From Variovorax boronicumulans (GTDB taxonomy: Bacteria; Pseudomonadota; Gammaproteobacteria; Burkholderiales; Burkholderiaceae_C), in the NCBI RefSeq assembly GCF_019352895.1, contig NZ_JAAAFX010000004.1:1348991-1412990 (forward strand): a stretch of 64,000 nt of DNA, in the 5' to 3' direction. The number at the start of each line of letters is the position of its first letter. The first letter of the stretch is position 1. Shown one piece after another: positions 18,601 through 28,597 of this stretch. The notes beneath the pieces were generated by a model. The model saw nothing but the letters and a program-made list of their open reading frames with translations, was not told the DNA's origin and searched no databases. Both the position numbers and the translations under genes were made by a program.

Positions 18601-21600
18601 GGGGCGACCGAAGCCACCGACGGTGATCGCCTGCACCAGGTCGCCGGTCAGGTTGCCGCCGGCCTGCAGCGTCAGGTTGCCGCCGCCGGCCGGGTACCAG
18701 GCGCGCGCCAGGCTGTCGGCGCCGCCGTTGACCAGCTTCTCGTAGCCTTCGTTGCCATCGATCAGCACCGTGCCCTTGCTGCCCACGCCGCGGGGCAGGT
18801 TGTAGGGGTCGCCGGCCTGCGTGGCCTGCGACGAGGTGCCGGCCGTGTACACGCCGTACAGCGACTTCATCGCCAGGTCGCCCGCGGCGCGCAACTCGAG
18901 GTCGGCGGCGCCGGTGCGCAGCACGCTGAAGCGGGTGCTGCCGGGCAGGTGTTCGTATTCCGTCACCGCGCTGGAGGCGCAATGCGAGGGCGAAGCCGAG
19001 CAGTAGTTGGCCGCACTCTGCGTCGGGTCGCCGGTGGCATCGCGCAGCCACTGGTCGTCGATGGGCTGGCCCGCCACGATCTCCGGCAGCCCGATCTCGT
19101 CGACCGCGGCCTGCGTCCAGGTGTAGGCGGAGATGGGCGCGCAGTAGGACGGGTTGTCCGCGCACAGCGCCGCGGCGGTCTGGTAGGCGCCCTCGCTGAG
19201 TTGCTGGGCGATTTCGTCGGTGATCTTTGCACCTGCCTCGAGGCCCAGGTCATCGGCCGCCTGCTGCGTCCACGCGAACGAGCCCTTGAACGGCAGCGCC
19301 TTGGCGAACAGGCCGTAGTGGGTGTCGGCCAGGCGCAGGTCGCCCGCCAGCGGGTGCTGCTGCAGCGTGCGCGCATCGGCCGCGCCGAGGTCGGCGCCCG
19401 CCACCAGCTGTAGCGACCACGACTGCGAGCCTTCGGGCAGCATCGCGGCCGCGCCCCAGAGTCGACCCGCGCCGTCCGGGCGCAGGTCGACCGACGTGGC
19501 GTCGCCCGGCAGCTTGATGTTCGTCGCCGCGGGCAACAGCGCGCCCACCGGCAGCAGCGTGTTGCCATTCATCACATAGCGCGTGCCGACGCCCGGCAGC
19601 AGCACGCCCCTCGGCCAGACCATCGCGGCCAGCGTGGCGTTCGTCGGCAGGCGCATGCCTGCATCCAGGCGCGTGCCCTGGGGCAGCGTCACGGTTTCGC
19701 CGACGATGCTGCCGGCCATGTGGAGGACCTTGCCCGAGGCATCGCGCACGTTCGCCGCGAGCACCGTGCCCGCGGCCAGCACCATCGGCGCCGCCAGTTC
19801 GCTGGTCACGGGGATCACCATGCCCGCGCCGAAGGCGCGCGACTGGATCGGCAGGTCGAAGTTGAGCGCGGTGCCGCCCTCGAAGGCCGTGCCGTCGCCC
19901 AGCACGATGCCGGCGCGCGGTATCACCGTGTCGCCGCCGTAGAAGCTCACGCCCGGCAGCAGCAGCCAGCCCTTGTCGTCCGGCGTGGCGGGCGGCGGCG
20001 CGAAGCCGTCGTTGATGCTGCCGAAAATGTCGAGGTTGCCGGCCGCGCGGATGCGCAGCGTGCCGACCTCGCCCGAGCCATAGACGTCGGTCTGCTGCGT
20101 GTGCGGGTTCAGGCTCGCATAGCGGTAGCCCGAGAGGTCGAGGTCGCCCGAGACCACGAGGTCTCCGCCGGGGTTGGTCACCGCGTTGCTCACGATCTCG
20201 ACGCCCGGGCGCAGGTGCAGGGCGTCGGCATAGGCCGCGCTGCGCAGGCCGGCCAGCTTGCCGTTCACCAGGCTGACGAGGCTGTCACGGGCCAGCGCGG
20301 CATCGATGAACTTCGTGTTCTCCGCGTGCCTGCCGTCGAGCCAGGCCTGGGTGATCTCCTGGTAGGGCCGGCCGCTGGCGGCCGGGGTGGCGATCAGCGG
20401 CGCGTCGTCGTAGCGCTGCATGCCGTTGACCGCGATGGAGCGCGCGCCGCGGATGTCGAGCGCGCCGCGCGCGTCGATCGCGATGTCGCCGTAGACGGCC
20501 GCGTCGGGGGTATCCGGCAGGCCGTTGGCGCCCAGGCGCGGGGCCGAGAGCTCCAGCGTGCCGCGTGCCCGGCCGTCGTTCTGGCCCGGCTGCGTGCCCA
20601 CAGTCGCGGCCGTGCCGTGGCGCAGGTCGATGCGCGCGCCGTCGGCCAGCGTGAGCACGCCCTCGCGCGTGCTCAGGTCGACGATCGCGCGGTTGGGCGA
20701 ATCGATGATCTTGCCGTAGCTGTCCACGCGCAGCAGCGTGCCGTGCGCATCGAGCACGGCCGTGCCCGCCAGCGTCAGCGCGTGCTTCGCCGCCAGGTGG
20801 ATCTGGCCCACGCGCGCGCCGCTGGCGTCCACGGTGCCGGTGACCGTGAGGCTGCCGTTGTCGACCGACACGTTGATCTCGCCGGCCTTGAGGCCGTCGC
20901 CGATCGTGAGGTCGCCCTGCTTGAGCTGGAAGGTGCGGGCGCCGAACACGCCGCCGTCGTTGAGGCGCTGGTTGAGCGCGGCGAACTGGCTGTCGAGCGT
21001 GCCGGCATCGCCCAGGCGCTGGGCGCGGATCTCCACGGCGCCCGCGAGGTAGGGCACCCGCGTGCCGCCCGCGTCGTAGCGGCCGCTGCTGGCGCCGCGA
21101 AGCGTGCCCTGCAGATCGACCACGCCGGCCTGTTCGCCCAGTGCCACGACCTTGAGCGTGCCGGCGCGGTTGTTCTGCGCCGAGAGGTCGATCACCGAGC
21201 CCTCGGCCTGGCGCACGTTGCCGGCGAGGCTTTCCAGCGTGAGGTCGCCGCCCCAGCTGTACTTGCTGACGTCGTTGAAGTCGATCCTGCGGCCGGCCAG
21301 GTCGAGCTGCGCGCGCCCGGTCAAGGTGAGTTCGTTCTGGGCCGTGATCACCAGCTTGCCGGTGGGCAGCGCCAGCGTGCTGTCGATCTGCACATCGCGG
21401 CCCGCGAGGCGCAGTTCCGCGCCGAGTGCGGCGTCGGCGACCGGCGTGCGCGCGGGCACGGATGTCGTCACCCGCAGCTCGCCACCGGCGGTGATGCGCT
21501 GGATGGAACCGGCCTCGCCGGTCACCAGCGGCGCGTCGATCGTGAGGTTGCCGCCGCTGTAGGCGTAGCCCTTGGCCGCGTCGTAGGCGCCCTGCGACTG

Positions 21601-24600
21601 GTAGACCGAGAGGCTGCCCTTGTGGTTGGACGTGATGCGATCGCTGGCCTGGAGCCGCACCTCGGCGAAGCCCAGTGCCAGCCGCGCATCGTCGCTGGTG
21701 CCCGTGGGCTGCGTGCCGGGGCCGTAGCCGAACTCGATGCGCGCGGCCTCGATGGCCAGCGTGCCGCTGCCGGTGCCCGCGCCGCCCGTGACCGCGATCG
21801 CCGGCGCGTCGGGCGCGCCCTTCCAGATCAGGTGCTGGGTGCGGATGGTGGCCACGTCGTTCGCATCGCCCGCGCCGTAGATGGCGGGCGTGCCCAGCAC
21901 CAGCCGCGCCAGCGAGGATTTGCCGGTGGCCGGGTTGATGGTGTCGAGCGAGGCGCTGCCGAAGAAGCGCATGCCGCCGCTCGCGTTGAGCTCCAGCGTC
22001 TCGAGCGCCGGCGCGCCGTATTGCGTGTCGCCGCGCAGCAGCCGGTTCAGCACGCCCTGGTTCAGCGCCAGGCCCGAGGGCAGCACCTGGCGCGCGGCCG
22101 CATCGGCCAGCGCCGCGCTGTCGCCGACGTTGATGCCCTGCACCGCCAGCGTGAGGTTGCGCGTGCCGTAGCGCACGGTGTCGTCGAGCACGAAGCGGTC
22201 GGGCGTGGACAGCGCGATGGTGCCTTCGGAATACAGCTCGGTCACGCCCACGCAAGGCGAGACGGTGCAGGCGCCGACCTGCAGGCTGCGGTTGCCGTAG
22301 GTGTCGACGCTGGCGGGCACCGGCAGCATGGTGAGCACGCCGTTGGACACGGCCACCAGGCTGCCGGCCGAGCCCGCGTAGACGAAGCCGTCCGCCGAGT
22401 CGTAGGCGGCACGGCCCTTGCCGAGCGTGTGGATGCCCGCGCCCTGCTCGATCACGAGGTGGCTGGGGATCAAGGCGTTGGCGGCATCGGCCAGCAGGAA
22501 CACCTCGGGTGCCGACAACAGCGCGCCCTGACGCAACGTGAGCTCGCTGGCGCCGCTGTTGAACATCACGATGCGGCCACCCGGGCCGTAGGTCACGTAC
22601 TGCAGGCCGCCGAGCATGAGCCTCGATGCGCCCATGCGGTTGAGCGCATCGGCGCTCAACGTCACGCCTGTGAAGCCCGGCGTGGCGGCCGCCCCGGCGC
22701 CCACGATCTCGATCCGGCCGCCGCCCGATCCCGCGATGGCGGCCACCGTGCCGCCGTAGCCGCCCTGGGCCGCGTCGAAGCGGCCGATGCCGTCGAACCG
22801 GAGCACGTCCTTGCCGGCGCCCGGCGTGAAGTTCAGCAGCAGCGTGCGCGCGTCCGCGGGCGCCATCGCGCGCGGCACGCCCTGGCGCGCGGCGTCGCTC
22901 AGGATGAACTGGTTGAACGTGGTCTCGTCGTACTGCGAGTAGCTGCGCAGCACGGCCGCCGGCGTCAGGATGGCCTGGCGGAACAGCGTGTCGCCGATGG
23001 CAGTGCGCGCCACGCTCAGCTGCGCGGCGGCCGACCAGGAGCCGTTGCGCATCGCGCTGCTGGCCATGGCCGAACCCTGGCGCGCGGCGCTGCCATTGAG
23101 CTCGACGCGGAACGCGCCGGGCAGCAAGGCATAGGTCGAGGGCATCAGCGTGTAGGTGCCCGCGGGCAGGCCCGGCACGCCGGCGCCCAGCGTGATCCGC
23201 TGGCCGACCAGCGGATCGACCGCACCGCGCTCGTTCGCGACCGGCGCTTGCGGCGCCTGCACGCCGGGCACGATCGCATAGACCGGGTTCGTCGCCAGGC
23301 CCGGCAGGCTGAAGCTGCCGTCGGCCGCGTTGCGCACCAGCGGGTTGTAGCGCGCATCGGTCGAGCCGCCGCGGCCACCGATGAAGCCGGTGCCCGTGAG
23401 TTCACCACCGCCCGACAGGTCCAGCACCGCGCCGGCCTGCACATTGGCACGCGCGCCGCCGAGCGTGAGGCCGGCCACCAGCGTCTGGCCGCGCGTGTCG
23501 GTGCCGCCCACACCGGTCAGTTCGACCTTCTTGCCGTCGTAGAGGTAGTTGAGGCCGTCGACCGTGCCGCCATAGGGCATCAGCAGGCCGTTGCCGCTGA
23601 CCGAGCTCAGGCTGCCCGGCAGGAAATCGACGCGCGTCGTGTTCTGGTCGCCGATCAGCAGGTTGCCCAGCGGCACGCGCAGCACGCCGCCCTGCTCGAT
23701 CACCGCGGAGCCCAGCACCAGCCGGCCGAACACCGCGTAGGGCACCGCCGGCGCGGCCTGGCCGTTGCCTTCGATGCGCAGCACCCGATCGGGCGCGTAG
23801 CTGCCGTTCTGCTGCCGGCCGGCATAGATCGAGGCCGAGACGCCGGTGGCCGGGTAGATCTGCGCGGCCCGCAATGTGAGGTCGCCCGGGGTCGAGAGGC
23901 CCGTGACCGGCGCGCCGTTCGCGGACGGCGGCTTGTCCGCGAGGAAGCGCAGGTCGCCCTCGCTGACCAGCGTGAGATGGTCGAAGCCCAGCCGCTCGAT
24001 CAGGGGCCCGGTCGGCGGTGTCGGGTCGCCGGCTGCCGGACTCAGCGGGACGCGGCCGTGGATGCTGCTCATCGCATACTGCGAACGCACGTCGATCAGG
24101 CCGGCGCGCACCTCCAGCTGGGCCTTGGAGGGCAGCCAGCCGCCGGTGTCGACGACGCCGATGCGCCCGCGGGTCACGTCCTGAGAGCTGCTCTGCGTGA
24201 TGCCGGCCAGTCGCACGTAAGGTGCTTCGAGCGTGATGCGCGCATCGCTGCGCGCGCCGGCGGCCAGCACCAGCGCGCCGTAGATCGACAGGCTCTGGCC
24301 CAGCCGCAGGCTGGCGTTCTCCTCGAGGCTGATGCTGCCGGCGGTGAACAGCGCCAGCGTGTCGAAGCCGCCCTGCGCAAGGGTGTCCACGCCCAGGCGG
24401 CCGTGGCCATAGACCAGTGCCGCATCGGCCGCGCCCGGCGCCAGCCCGGCCGGCAGGTCCGATGGGCCCTGCAGCCCGCCGATCACCAGGTCGCGATGGC
24501 CGCGCGCCCCGTTCTCGACCAGCGTGTAGCCCGGGGCGCCGGGGCTCGTGCGCACCTCGGGCGATTCCAGCGCGACCTGCAGCGTGCCGCCGGCCGCGCC

Positions 24601-27600
24601 CGCGCCGCCGGCATGGGCGCGCAGTTCGCCGTTCAGGTAGAGGCCGTTGTTCGTGGCCAGCGCGATGCGCCCGCCGCGGCTCGCGACCGCGACCGGGCCG
24701 GCATCGCCCAGGTCGAGCACGGCCGCGGTGCCCGAGGCATCGAGCAGCGCGCCTTCGCGCACGACGATGAAGCCGTTGGCGGCCGTGGCCGAGCCGTCGC
24801 TCTCCTTGATCTCGCCGCCGATCACGATGCTGCCGCCGTCGCGCACGATGCCGTAGCGCCGGCCCTGCGCGTCGAGCGCGGTGGCGGGCGTGGCCGACAC
24901 GTCGACCACCGCCTGCTCGCCGATCCAGATCGAACGGCTGTGCGCCACGTCCACGGCGCGCTCCTGCTCGATCCGGGTGAGGTCGAGGTTCTTGAGCGCG
25001 ATGCTGCCGCCATGGGCCTGCAGCGCGCCCTGCAGCGTGAGCTGGCCCACGCTCAGCACCTGTATCGATTGGCCCGCATCGACCGTGACCTGCGCGCCGT
25101 GGCCGATCACCGCCGACACCTTCGGCAGGTCGGCTGCCAGCGTCTGCGCCGTGCCCGCCTGCAGACTCAGGCTCGCGCCCGCGCGCTGCTTGAGCACGCC
25201 CTTGGCGGCGTCCTCGGTGTAGAGCGGCGGCGTCCAGGCCTGCAGTGCGGCGCCGGCATCGGCGCCGGTCGCGACCTTCTTCGCCTCGGGCGTGACGCGC
25301 AGCACCGGCATCGTCACCTCGACCTGCGTGCCCTCGGCCACCGTGAGGCCGCCGTCGCCGATGAGTTCGTAGCGGCCGAAGCCCTTGTCGAAGAAGCTGC
25401 CGCCCAGCACCAGCGTGCCGGGCGCTGCAACGCCTGCAGCCTCGCCACCGATGCGGATGCGGCCCGTCTCCAGGCTCAGCGTGCCGCCGCCCGTGGTACC
25501 GCTGCCGCGCAGCGCGCCCTCGATCGCCAGCACGCCGTCGGTGCTGCCGCCACCGGCATTGGCCTGCAGCCGGATGTCGCCGCCCTTGCCGCCCTGCTGC
25601 GCCTTGCCGTCGGCCAGCAGTGCCGCGCCCGAGGACACGTCGATCGCGCTGCCCTCGGCCAGCCGCACGTCGCCGCTGCTGCGGATCGAGACGCTGCCGC
25701 CGTCGCGCCAAGCCATGGCATGCGTGTCGGCCGCATCGCGCCACAGGTTGCTCCACAGGCCGCGCGTGTCCAGCGTCACGCCCTGGGCCACCGCCACGCC
25801 CGCGCGCGTGTCTGCGGGCGTCAGGATGCGGGTGGTGTCGTCGATGTAGTTGGTGCTGGCCTGCGTGAGCGTGTCGCCCAGGCGGATGCGGCCGCCGTGC
25901 GCCGTGAGGTCGGCGTTCACGTCGACCTTCGGGCCGTAGAGCGTGAGGTCGCCGCCATTGCCCAGCGTCAGTTCCCCCTCCACCGTGATCGAGCCCGTGG
26001 CCGCGATGCGCACCGCGCCCAGCGCGAAGCCGTTGAGCAGCGTGGTGTCGAGGTAGAGCGTGTCCCGGCGCGCGGCCGGCAGCGCCGCCGTGAGGTCGAG
26101 CCCGGCGGCGATGCGCTCTGCGGTGTCGCCCAGCACCACGTCCTTCGCGCCCGCGGTATCGAGCCGCCGGTGCATCAGGCCGGTGCTCTTGTCGTAGAGC
26201 GCCGCATAGCTGCCGACCACCAGCTGCGCGCCGCGCGCCACCGCCTTCTGCGACTGGTTGTAGCCGTCGAGCGCGGCGTTGGGCGCCTGCGTCTGGCGCG
26301 GGCCCTGGTAGGTGTCGCCGACGATGCCGCCTTCGAGCACCGCGCTGCGCGTGCCCACCACCAGCAGGCCGGCGTCGCGGCCCACGGTGTAGCCGTTCTC
26401 CAGGCGCTGGCGCGCCGCGATCAGCGGGCTGTGGAAGTACTCGGTGGCCTTGTCGCCCCAACGCTCGTGCGTGTCCTCGAAGCCCTTGTAGAGCCCGGTG
26501 TAGCGCAGGTCGCCCGGCGCCTTGTTCAATTCATACAGGCGGCCGTCGGCGCCCTTGAGCCAGCTCTGGTTGAGCTTGCCGGTCTGCACGTCCAGCGTGC
26601 CGCCGGAGAGGTTGATGGCCGAGCCCGCCTGCGTGACCACCTCGGCGCCGCCGAAGTTCACCACCCCGCCCTGCGCCATCCATTCGCCGACCGTGTGGCC
26701 CTGCGTGCCCAGGTAGCCGCCGACTTCCAGCAGGCCGCCGGCCGTGTACCAGCGGTCGTTCTCGTAGCCGTTGGTGCCCTTGGGCACGAAGACCAGGCTG
26801 CGGCGGTCGATCCAGACGTCGTTGCTGTTGAGCGCCTTGCCGTCGCGGTTGACCGGCGCATCGCGCTGCTCGTTGCCCTGCACGTTGATCTTGACGTTGT
26901 TGCTCTCCATCGTGAGCTGCACGCCCACCGCGCCCGCGACGTCGATCACCGCGCCGTCGCGCACCAGGCTGCGCTTTGCAGCGTTGACCACCACCTGGCC
27001 GCCCGTGGCCAGGGTGAGCGAGTCGCGCGCGAAGTCAACGGTGCCGCCGCTCGTGATCTCCACGCGCGAGAGGTCGCGCCGGTCGTTGCCGGCATCGATG
27101 ATGTTGCCGCCGCCGCCCACCACCGGCGTCACCAGGCCCGCGCGCTGGCTGTCGAGTGCCGAGGCGCCGCTGGTGTCGAGCAGGATCGCCGTGGTGCTGC
27201 CCGCGCCCAGGGTCACGGCGCCGGCGGTCCCGATCGCGCCGAGGTGCACGGTGCCGCGCGTGTTGACCGTGGTGCTGGACACCACCACGCCGTCCTGGTG
27301 CACCTCGCGGCCGGTCAACGTCACATCGCCCGTGGTCGCCGCGATCAGCCCGGTGTTGACCACCTTGCCGGCCGTGCTGCCCGCGTTGAGCACCACCAGC
27401 GCTTCGTTGCCGCGCGTGGTCGAGGCCTGGTTGCCGTCGGTGCCCACGCCCTTGCGGATCGTGAAGCCGTCGCCCGCCGCCAGCAGCGCCTGGCCGCCGG
27501 GCGTGGAGATCGCCCCCGCGTTGCGCACCTCGCTGCCCATCAGCAGCACATAGCCGCCGCCCTGCGTGGCCGTCTTCGGCGCCGGGGTCGTGATGCGCGC

Positions 27601-28458
27601 GCCGGCCTGCACCTCGACCTGGCCCAACGCGTCCTTGAAGTTGGGCGTGTTGCCCGGCGCGTAGATGCCGTTGGCCTTGAAGCCCGCGTCGTCGAGGTGT
27701 GCGGCTGCCGCCACCAGGTTGCGCGTGTCGACCTGGCTCGTGCCGCTGAACACGATGCCGTTGCGATTGGCGATCAGCACGGTGCCGTCGCCCTTGATCC
27801 GGCCCTGGATCTGCGAAGGCCGCGCGTTCGGATCGTTGACGCGGTTGAGCACGGCCCAGTCGGCCTGCTGCTTGAAGTCGACCGTCGTGTTCTTGCCGAC
27901 GTTGAAGCTCTCCCAGTTGAGGATCGCCTTGTCGGCGGTCTGCTGGATCGCCACGTTCGTCTTGCCGTCGGCCGTGGTCTGGACCGGCCCGTTGGCATTC
28001 AGCCAGCCGGCCGTGAGGCTGTTCGTGTCGACCTTCAGGCCGCCTTCGGCCAGGCCGTCGGGCACGCCGCCACCGGCCGCCAGCGCCGCCGCGCGTGCCG
28101 CGGCCTGCGCCGCCTGCTGCGCCGCGATGCCGCGGGCCGCAAGGTTCAGGTTATCGATCGAACGCGCGAGCTGCGCATTGGCCTGCTGCTGCTGCGCCAG
28201 CGGGTTGTTGAGCATCGACACCGGCTGCCCGTTGGGCAAACGCCCCGTCGCGGCCGCGCTGTTCTGCGTCACGTTCTTCTGCGCCATCCATGCCGGGCTG
28301 AAGGCGCGCTGCGCGTGGGCGCCGCCGGCGAGCAGCAGCACGACGACGGCCGCGGTCACGGGCTTCAGGCGCGGCGAGCGCATGGGCCGGCCGTGCGCGG
28401 CATCGCGATCGGGATGAAAGGAGGAGACGGGGCGTGCGGGGCTCTGGCGTGGCGACAT
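15679..28458 (-). CDS. FHA2, giant filamentous-haemagglutinin-like exoprotein
   Basis: 4259-residue TPS-type exoprotein, complete. The signal peptide has a long basic n-region and ends G-A-H-A before Q50. TPS domain about 90-270 (ILNWESFNVGKNTTV, NRNGIVFSGTSQVDT). A long beta-helix body follows with a conserved YTLMPSTYALLPGAF block. The last 115 residues carry the DUF3739-type end (DLIAPLGTIDAGEAGIRVSGNVNL, then FTVRVLGFG) shared almost word for word with FHA3. A cysteine pair C2064/C2069 is matched in FHA3. Two C-X6-C pairs (3099/3106, 3153/3160) lie in a segment absent from the paralogues. I chose ATG 28458 because it gives an n-region like those of FHA1 and FHA3; ATG 28509 and 28383 are alternatives. 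It follows fecR2 by 139 bp and ends at a hairpin. Adhesin role inferred. Confidence 0.94.
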   Translation of the reverse strand: MSPRQSPARPVSSFHPDRDAAHGRPMRSPRLKPVTAAVVVLLLAGGAHAQRAFSPAWMAQKNVTQNSAAATGRLPNGQPVSMLNNPLAQQQQANAQLARSIDNLNLAARGIAAQQAAQAAARAAALAAGGGVPDGLAEGGLKVDTNSLTAGWLNANGPVQTTADGKTNVAIQQTADKAILNWESFNVGKNTTVDFKQQADWAVLNRVNDPNARPSQIQGRIKGDGTVLIANRNGIVFSGTSQVDTRNLVAAAAHLDDAGFKANGIYAPGNTPNFKDALGQVEVQAGARITTPAPKTATQGGGYVLLMGSEVRNAGAISTPGGQALLAAGDGFTIRKGVGTDGNQASTTRGNEALVVLNAGSTAGKVVNTGLIAATTGDVTLTGREVHQDGVVVSSTTVNTRGTVHLGAIGTAGAVTLGAGSTTAILLDTSGASALDSQRAGLVTPVVGGGGNIIDAGNDRRDLSRVEITSGGTVDFARDSLTLATGGQVVVNAAKRSLVRDGAVIDVAGAVGVQLTMESNNVKINVQGNEQRDAPVNRDGKALNSNDVWIDRRSLVFVPKGTNGYENDRWYTAGGLLEVGGYLGTQGHTVGEWMAQGGVVNFGGAEVVTQAGSAINLSGGTLDVQTGKLNQSWLKGADGRLYELNKAPGDLRYTGLYKGFEDTHERWGDKATEYFHSPLIAARQRLENGYTVGRDAGLLVVGTRSAVLEGGIVGDTYQGPRQTQAPNAALDGYNQSQKAVARGAQLVVGSYAALYDKSTGLMHRRLDTAGAKDVVLGDTAERIAAGLDLTAALPAARRDTLYLDTTLLNGFALGAVRIAATGSITVEGELTLGNGGDLTLYGPKVDVNADLTAHGGRIRLGDTLTQASTNYIDDTTRILTPADTRAGVAVAQGVTLDTRGLWSNLWRDAADTHAMAWRDGGSVSIRSSGDVRLAEGSAIDVSSGAALLADGKAQQGGKGGDIRLQANAGGGSTDGVLAIEGALRGSGTTGGGTLSLETGRIRIGGEAAGVAAPGTLVLGGSFFDKGFGRYELIGDGGLTVAEGTQVEVTMPVLRVTPEAKKVATGADAGAALQAWTPPLYTEDAAKGVLKQRAGASLSLQAGTAQTLAADLPKVSAVIGHGAQVTVDAGQSIQVLSVGQLTLQGALQAHGGSIALKNLDLTRIEQERAVDVAHSRSIWIGEQAVVDVSATPATALDAQGRRYGIVRDGGSIVIGGEIKESDGSATAANGFIVVREGALLDASGTAAVLDLGDAGPVAVASRGGRIALATNNGLYLNGELRAHAGGAGAAGGTLQVALESPEVRTSPGAPGYTLVENGARGHRDLVIGGLQGPSDLPAGLAPGAADAALVYGHGRLGVDTLAQGGFDTLALFTAGSISLEENASLRLGQSLSIYGALVLAAGARSDARITLEAPYVRLAGITQSSSQDVTRGRIGVVDTGGWLPSKAQLEVRAGLIDVRSQYAMSSIHGRVPLSPAAGDPTPPTGPLIERLGFDHLTLVSEGDLRFLADKPPSANGAPVTGLSTPGDLTLRAAQIYPATGVSASIYAGRQQNGSYAPDRVLRIEGNGQAAPAVPYAVFGRLVLGSAVIEQGGVLRVPLGNLLIGDQNTTRVDFLPGSLSSVSGNGLLMPYGGTVDGLNYLYDGKKVELTGVGGTDTRGQTLVAGLTLGGARANVQAGAVLDLSGGGELTGTGFIGGRGGSTDARYNPLVRNAADGSFSLPGLATNPVYAIVPGVQAPQAPVANERGAVDPLVGQRITLGAGVPGLPAGTYTLMPSTYALLPGAFRVELNGSAARQGSAMASSAMRNGSWSAAAQLSVARTAIGDTLFRQAILTPAAVLRSYSQYDETTFNQFILSDAARQGVPRAMAPADARTLLLNFTPGAGKDVLRFDGIGRFDAAQGGYGGTVAAIAGSGGGRIEIVGAGAAATPGFTGVTLSADALNRMGASRLMLGGLQYVTYGPGGRIVMFNSGASELTLRQGALLSAPEVFLLADAANALIPSHLVIEQGAGIHTLGKGRAAYDSADGFVYAGSAGSLVAVSNGVLTMLPVPASVDTYGNRSLQVGACTVSPCVGVTELYSEGTIALSTPDRFVLDDTVRYGTRNLTLAVQGINVGDSAALADAAARQVLPSGLALNQGVLNRLLRGDTQYGAPALETLELNASGGMRFFGSASLDTINPATGKSSLARLVLGTPAIYGAGDANDVATIRTQHLIWKGAPDAPAIAVTGGAGTGSGTLAIEAARIEFGYGPGTQPTGTSDDARLALGFAEVRLQASDRITSNHKGSLSVYQSQGAYDAAKGYAYSGGNLTIDAPLVTGEAGSIQRITAGGELRVTTSVPARTPVADAALGAELRLAGRDVQIDSTLALPTGKLVITAQNELTLTGRAQLDLAGRRIDFNDVSKYSWGGDLTLESLAGNVRQAEGSVIDLSAQNNRAGTLKVVALGEQAGVVDLQGTLRGASSGRYDAGGTRVPYLAGAVEIRAQRLGDAGTLDSQFAALNQRLNDGGVFGARTFQLKQGDLTIGDGLKAGEINVSVDNGSLTVTGTVDASGARVGQIHLAAKHALTLAGTAVLDAHGTLLRVDSYGKIIDSPNRAIVDLSTREGVLTLADGARIDLRHGTAATVGTQPGQNDGRARGTLELSAPRLGANGLPDTPDAAVYGDIAIDARGALDIRGARSIAVNGMQRYDDAPLIATPAASGRPYQEITQAWLDGRHAENTKFIDAALARDSLVSLVNGKLAGLRSAAYADALHLRPGVEIVSNAVTNPGGDLVVSGDLDLSGYRYASLNPHTQQTDVYGSGEVGTLRIRAAGNLDIFGSINDGFAPPPATPDDKGWLLLPGVSFYGGDTVIPRAGIVLGDGTAFEGGTALNFDLPIQSRAFGAGMVIPVTSELAAPMVLAAGTVLAANVRDASGKVLHMAGSIVGETVTLPQGTRLDAGMRLPTNATLAAMVWPRGVLLPGVGTRYVMNGNTLLPVGALLPAATNIKLPGDATSVDLRPDGAGRLWGAAAMLPEGSQSWSLQLVAGADLGAADARTLQQHPLAGDLRLADTHYGLFAKALPFKGSFAWTQQAADDLGLEAGAKITDEIAQQLSEGAYQTAAALCADNPSYCAPISAYTWTQAAVDEIGLPEIVAGQPIDDQWLRDATGDPTQSAANYCSASPSHCASSAVTEYEHLPGSTRFSVLRTGAADLELRAAGDLAMKSLYGVYTAGTSSQATQAGDPYNLPRGVGSKGTVLIDGNEGYEKLVNGGADSLARAWYPAGGGNLTLQAGGNLTGDLVQAITVGGFGRPNVLDGGVTSPDTANWLWRQGSGQTLGAGSDQATAWWINFGSYATRGAADALVGFTGFGTLGGGDLRVDVGGDAGIVAKRGTEIRNEGNNRRSDGLVLAVGSTGRVLADGSLALTGGGDLNLRVGGALNPFALESINDIQANGLLNGTIVNLRGDVQLQTGAIGTQSLRYSQYVSLLSERDSRALDPFSAGRAVAQGGIVLVPGDAAYQLNTRGDLVVMGANDAGRAVLQNPTPFSSAAGAGSGEGWFTLWTPHTAIRLFSAGGDLTPQLANAGVPATDMGNVYPSILSAVAASGSLYYGSMATANTTTAGGALVLAPSSNSLLEFLASESIYGGGFTVSPSGAAESAMATPFHPAFQGTLADGTAVSNLARAANVVEIGRPLFALGANTVSAGSEHGSEPVRFYAASGDLVGVATGRINVFAPNDLTRAGQTWYEAGQPVWMMAGRDIVGSGTPIGQGISTGYGYGAIYTTSGNLFAHDDPTDVSVVSAGRDILYGNFSVAGPGTLEISAGRHIQMEDRAGVASLGPVVPGDSRPGARIAMLAGVGAQGPDYSGFLSRYLDAANRAQRGTPLADQPGKVVKTYEAELLAWLADKDNGYGFQGTAAEARVFFDALPAAQQRIFARQAYFAELQAGGREYNDADSTRFGSYLRGRNAIATLFPATEAGDRGDITMFRGTRTTIADGVSTTIVRSGYVRTLFGGDIQLLTPGGRQVFGIEGEAPPASSGVLTQGAGDIAIYSLGSILLGQSRIMTTFGGGILGWSAEGDINAGRGSKTTVVYTPPKRVYDSWGNVTLSSDVPSTGAGIATLAPIAEVPAGDIDLIAPLGTIDAGEAGIRVSGNVNLAALQVVNAANIQVKGQSVGIPTVAAVNVGALSNASAAASQAAGAAQEVLQRERMASRQALPSVFTVRVLGFGTEALPAEPADTGARPGPGGLQRAVRYDPDSAFQLLGQGALDPAQRARLTEAEQRRLPR

Positions 28459-28533
28459 GAGGGGACTCGTGAGGACGTCGGTTGGATTCGGGCTGTCCGG
28501 CGCTCGCATGCGGGCGCGGAGTGGACGACCTTC

Positions 28534-28564
28534 CCTAGACGTTGCAGCGCGAAAGACCCGCCAG
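28534..28564 (-). promoter_or_regulatory. Candidate ECF-sigma promoter of FHA2
   Basis: Minus strand CTGGCGG (28564-28558), 16 nt, CGTCTAGG (28541-28534). It resembles the element before fecR2 (TTGGCGG, 17 nt, CGTCCAGG) and, more loosely, those of cassette A (TTGCCGA, 16 nt, GTCT core). The ATG is 75 nt downstream. The spacer differs by one from its fecR2 partner, so support is moderate. Confidence 0.42.
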
Positions 28565-28597
28565 CAATTCCGAACTTATTTGCGCCGCGCGCTCGCC

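Noticed and set aside
28459..28597. Pho-box-like repeat before FHA2
   Set aside because: I searched the 139-bp gap on both strands and found no TGTCA-type repeat with an 11-nt period.
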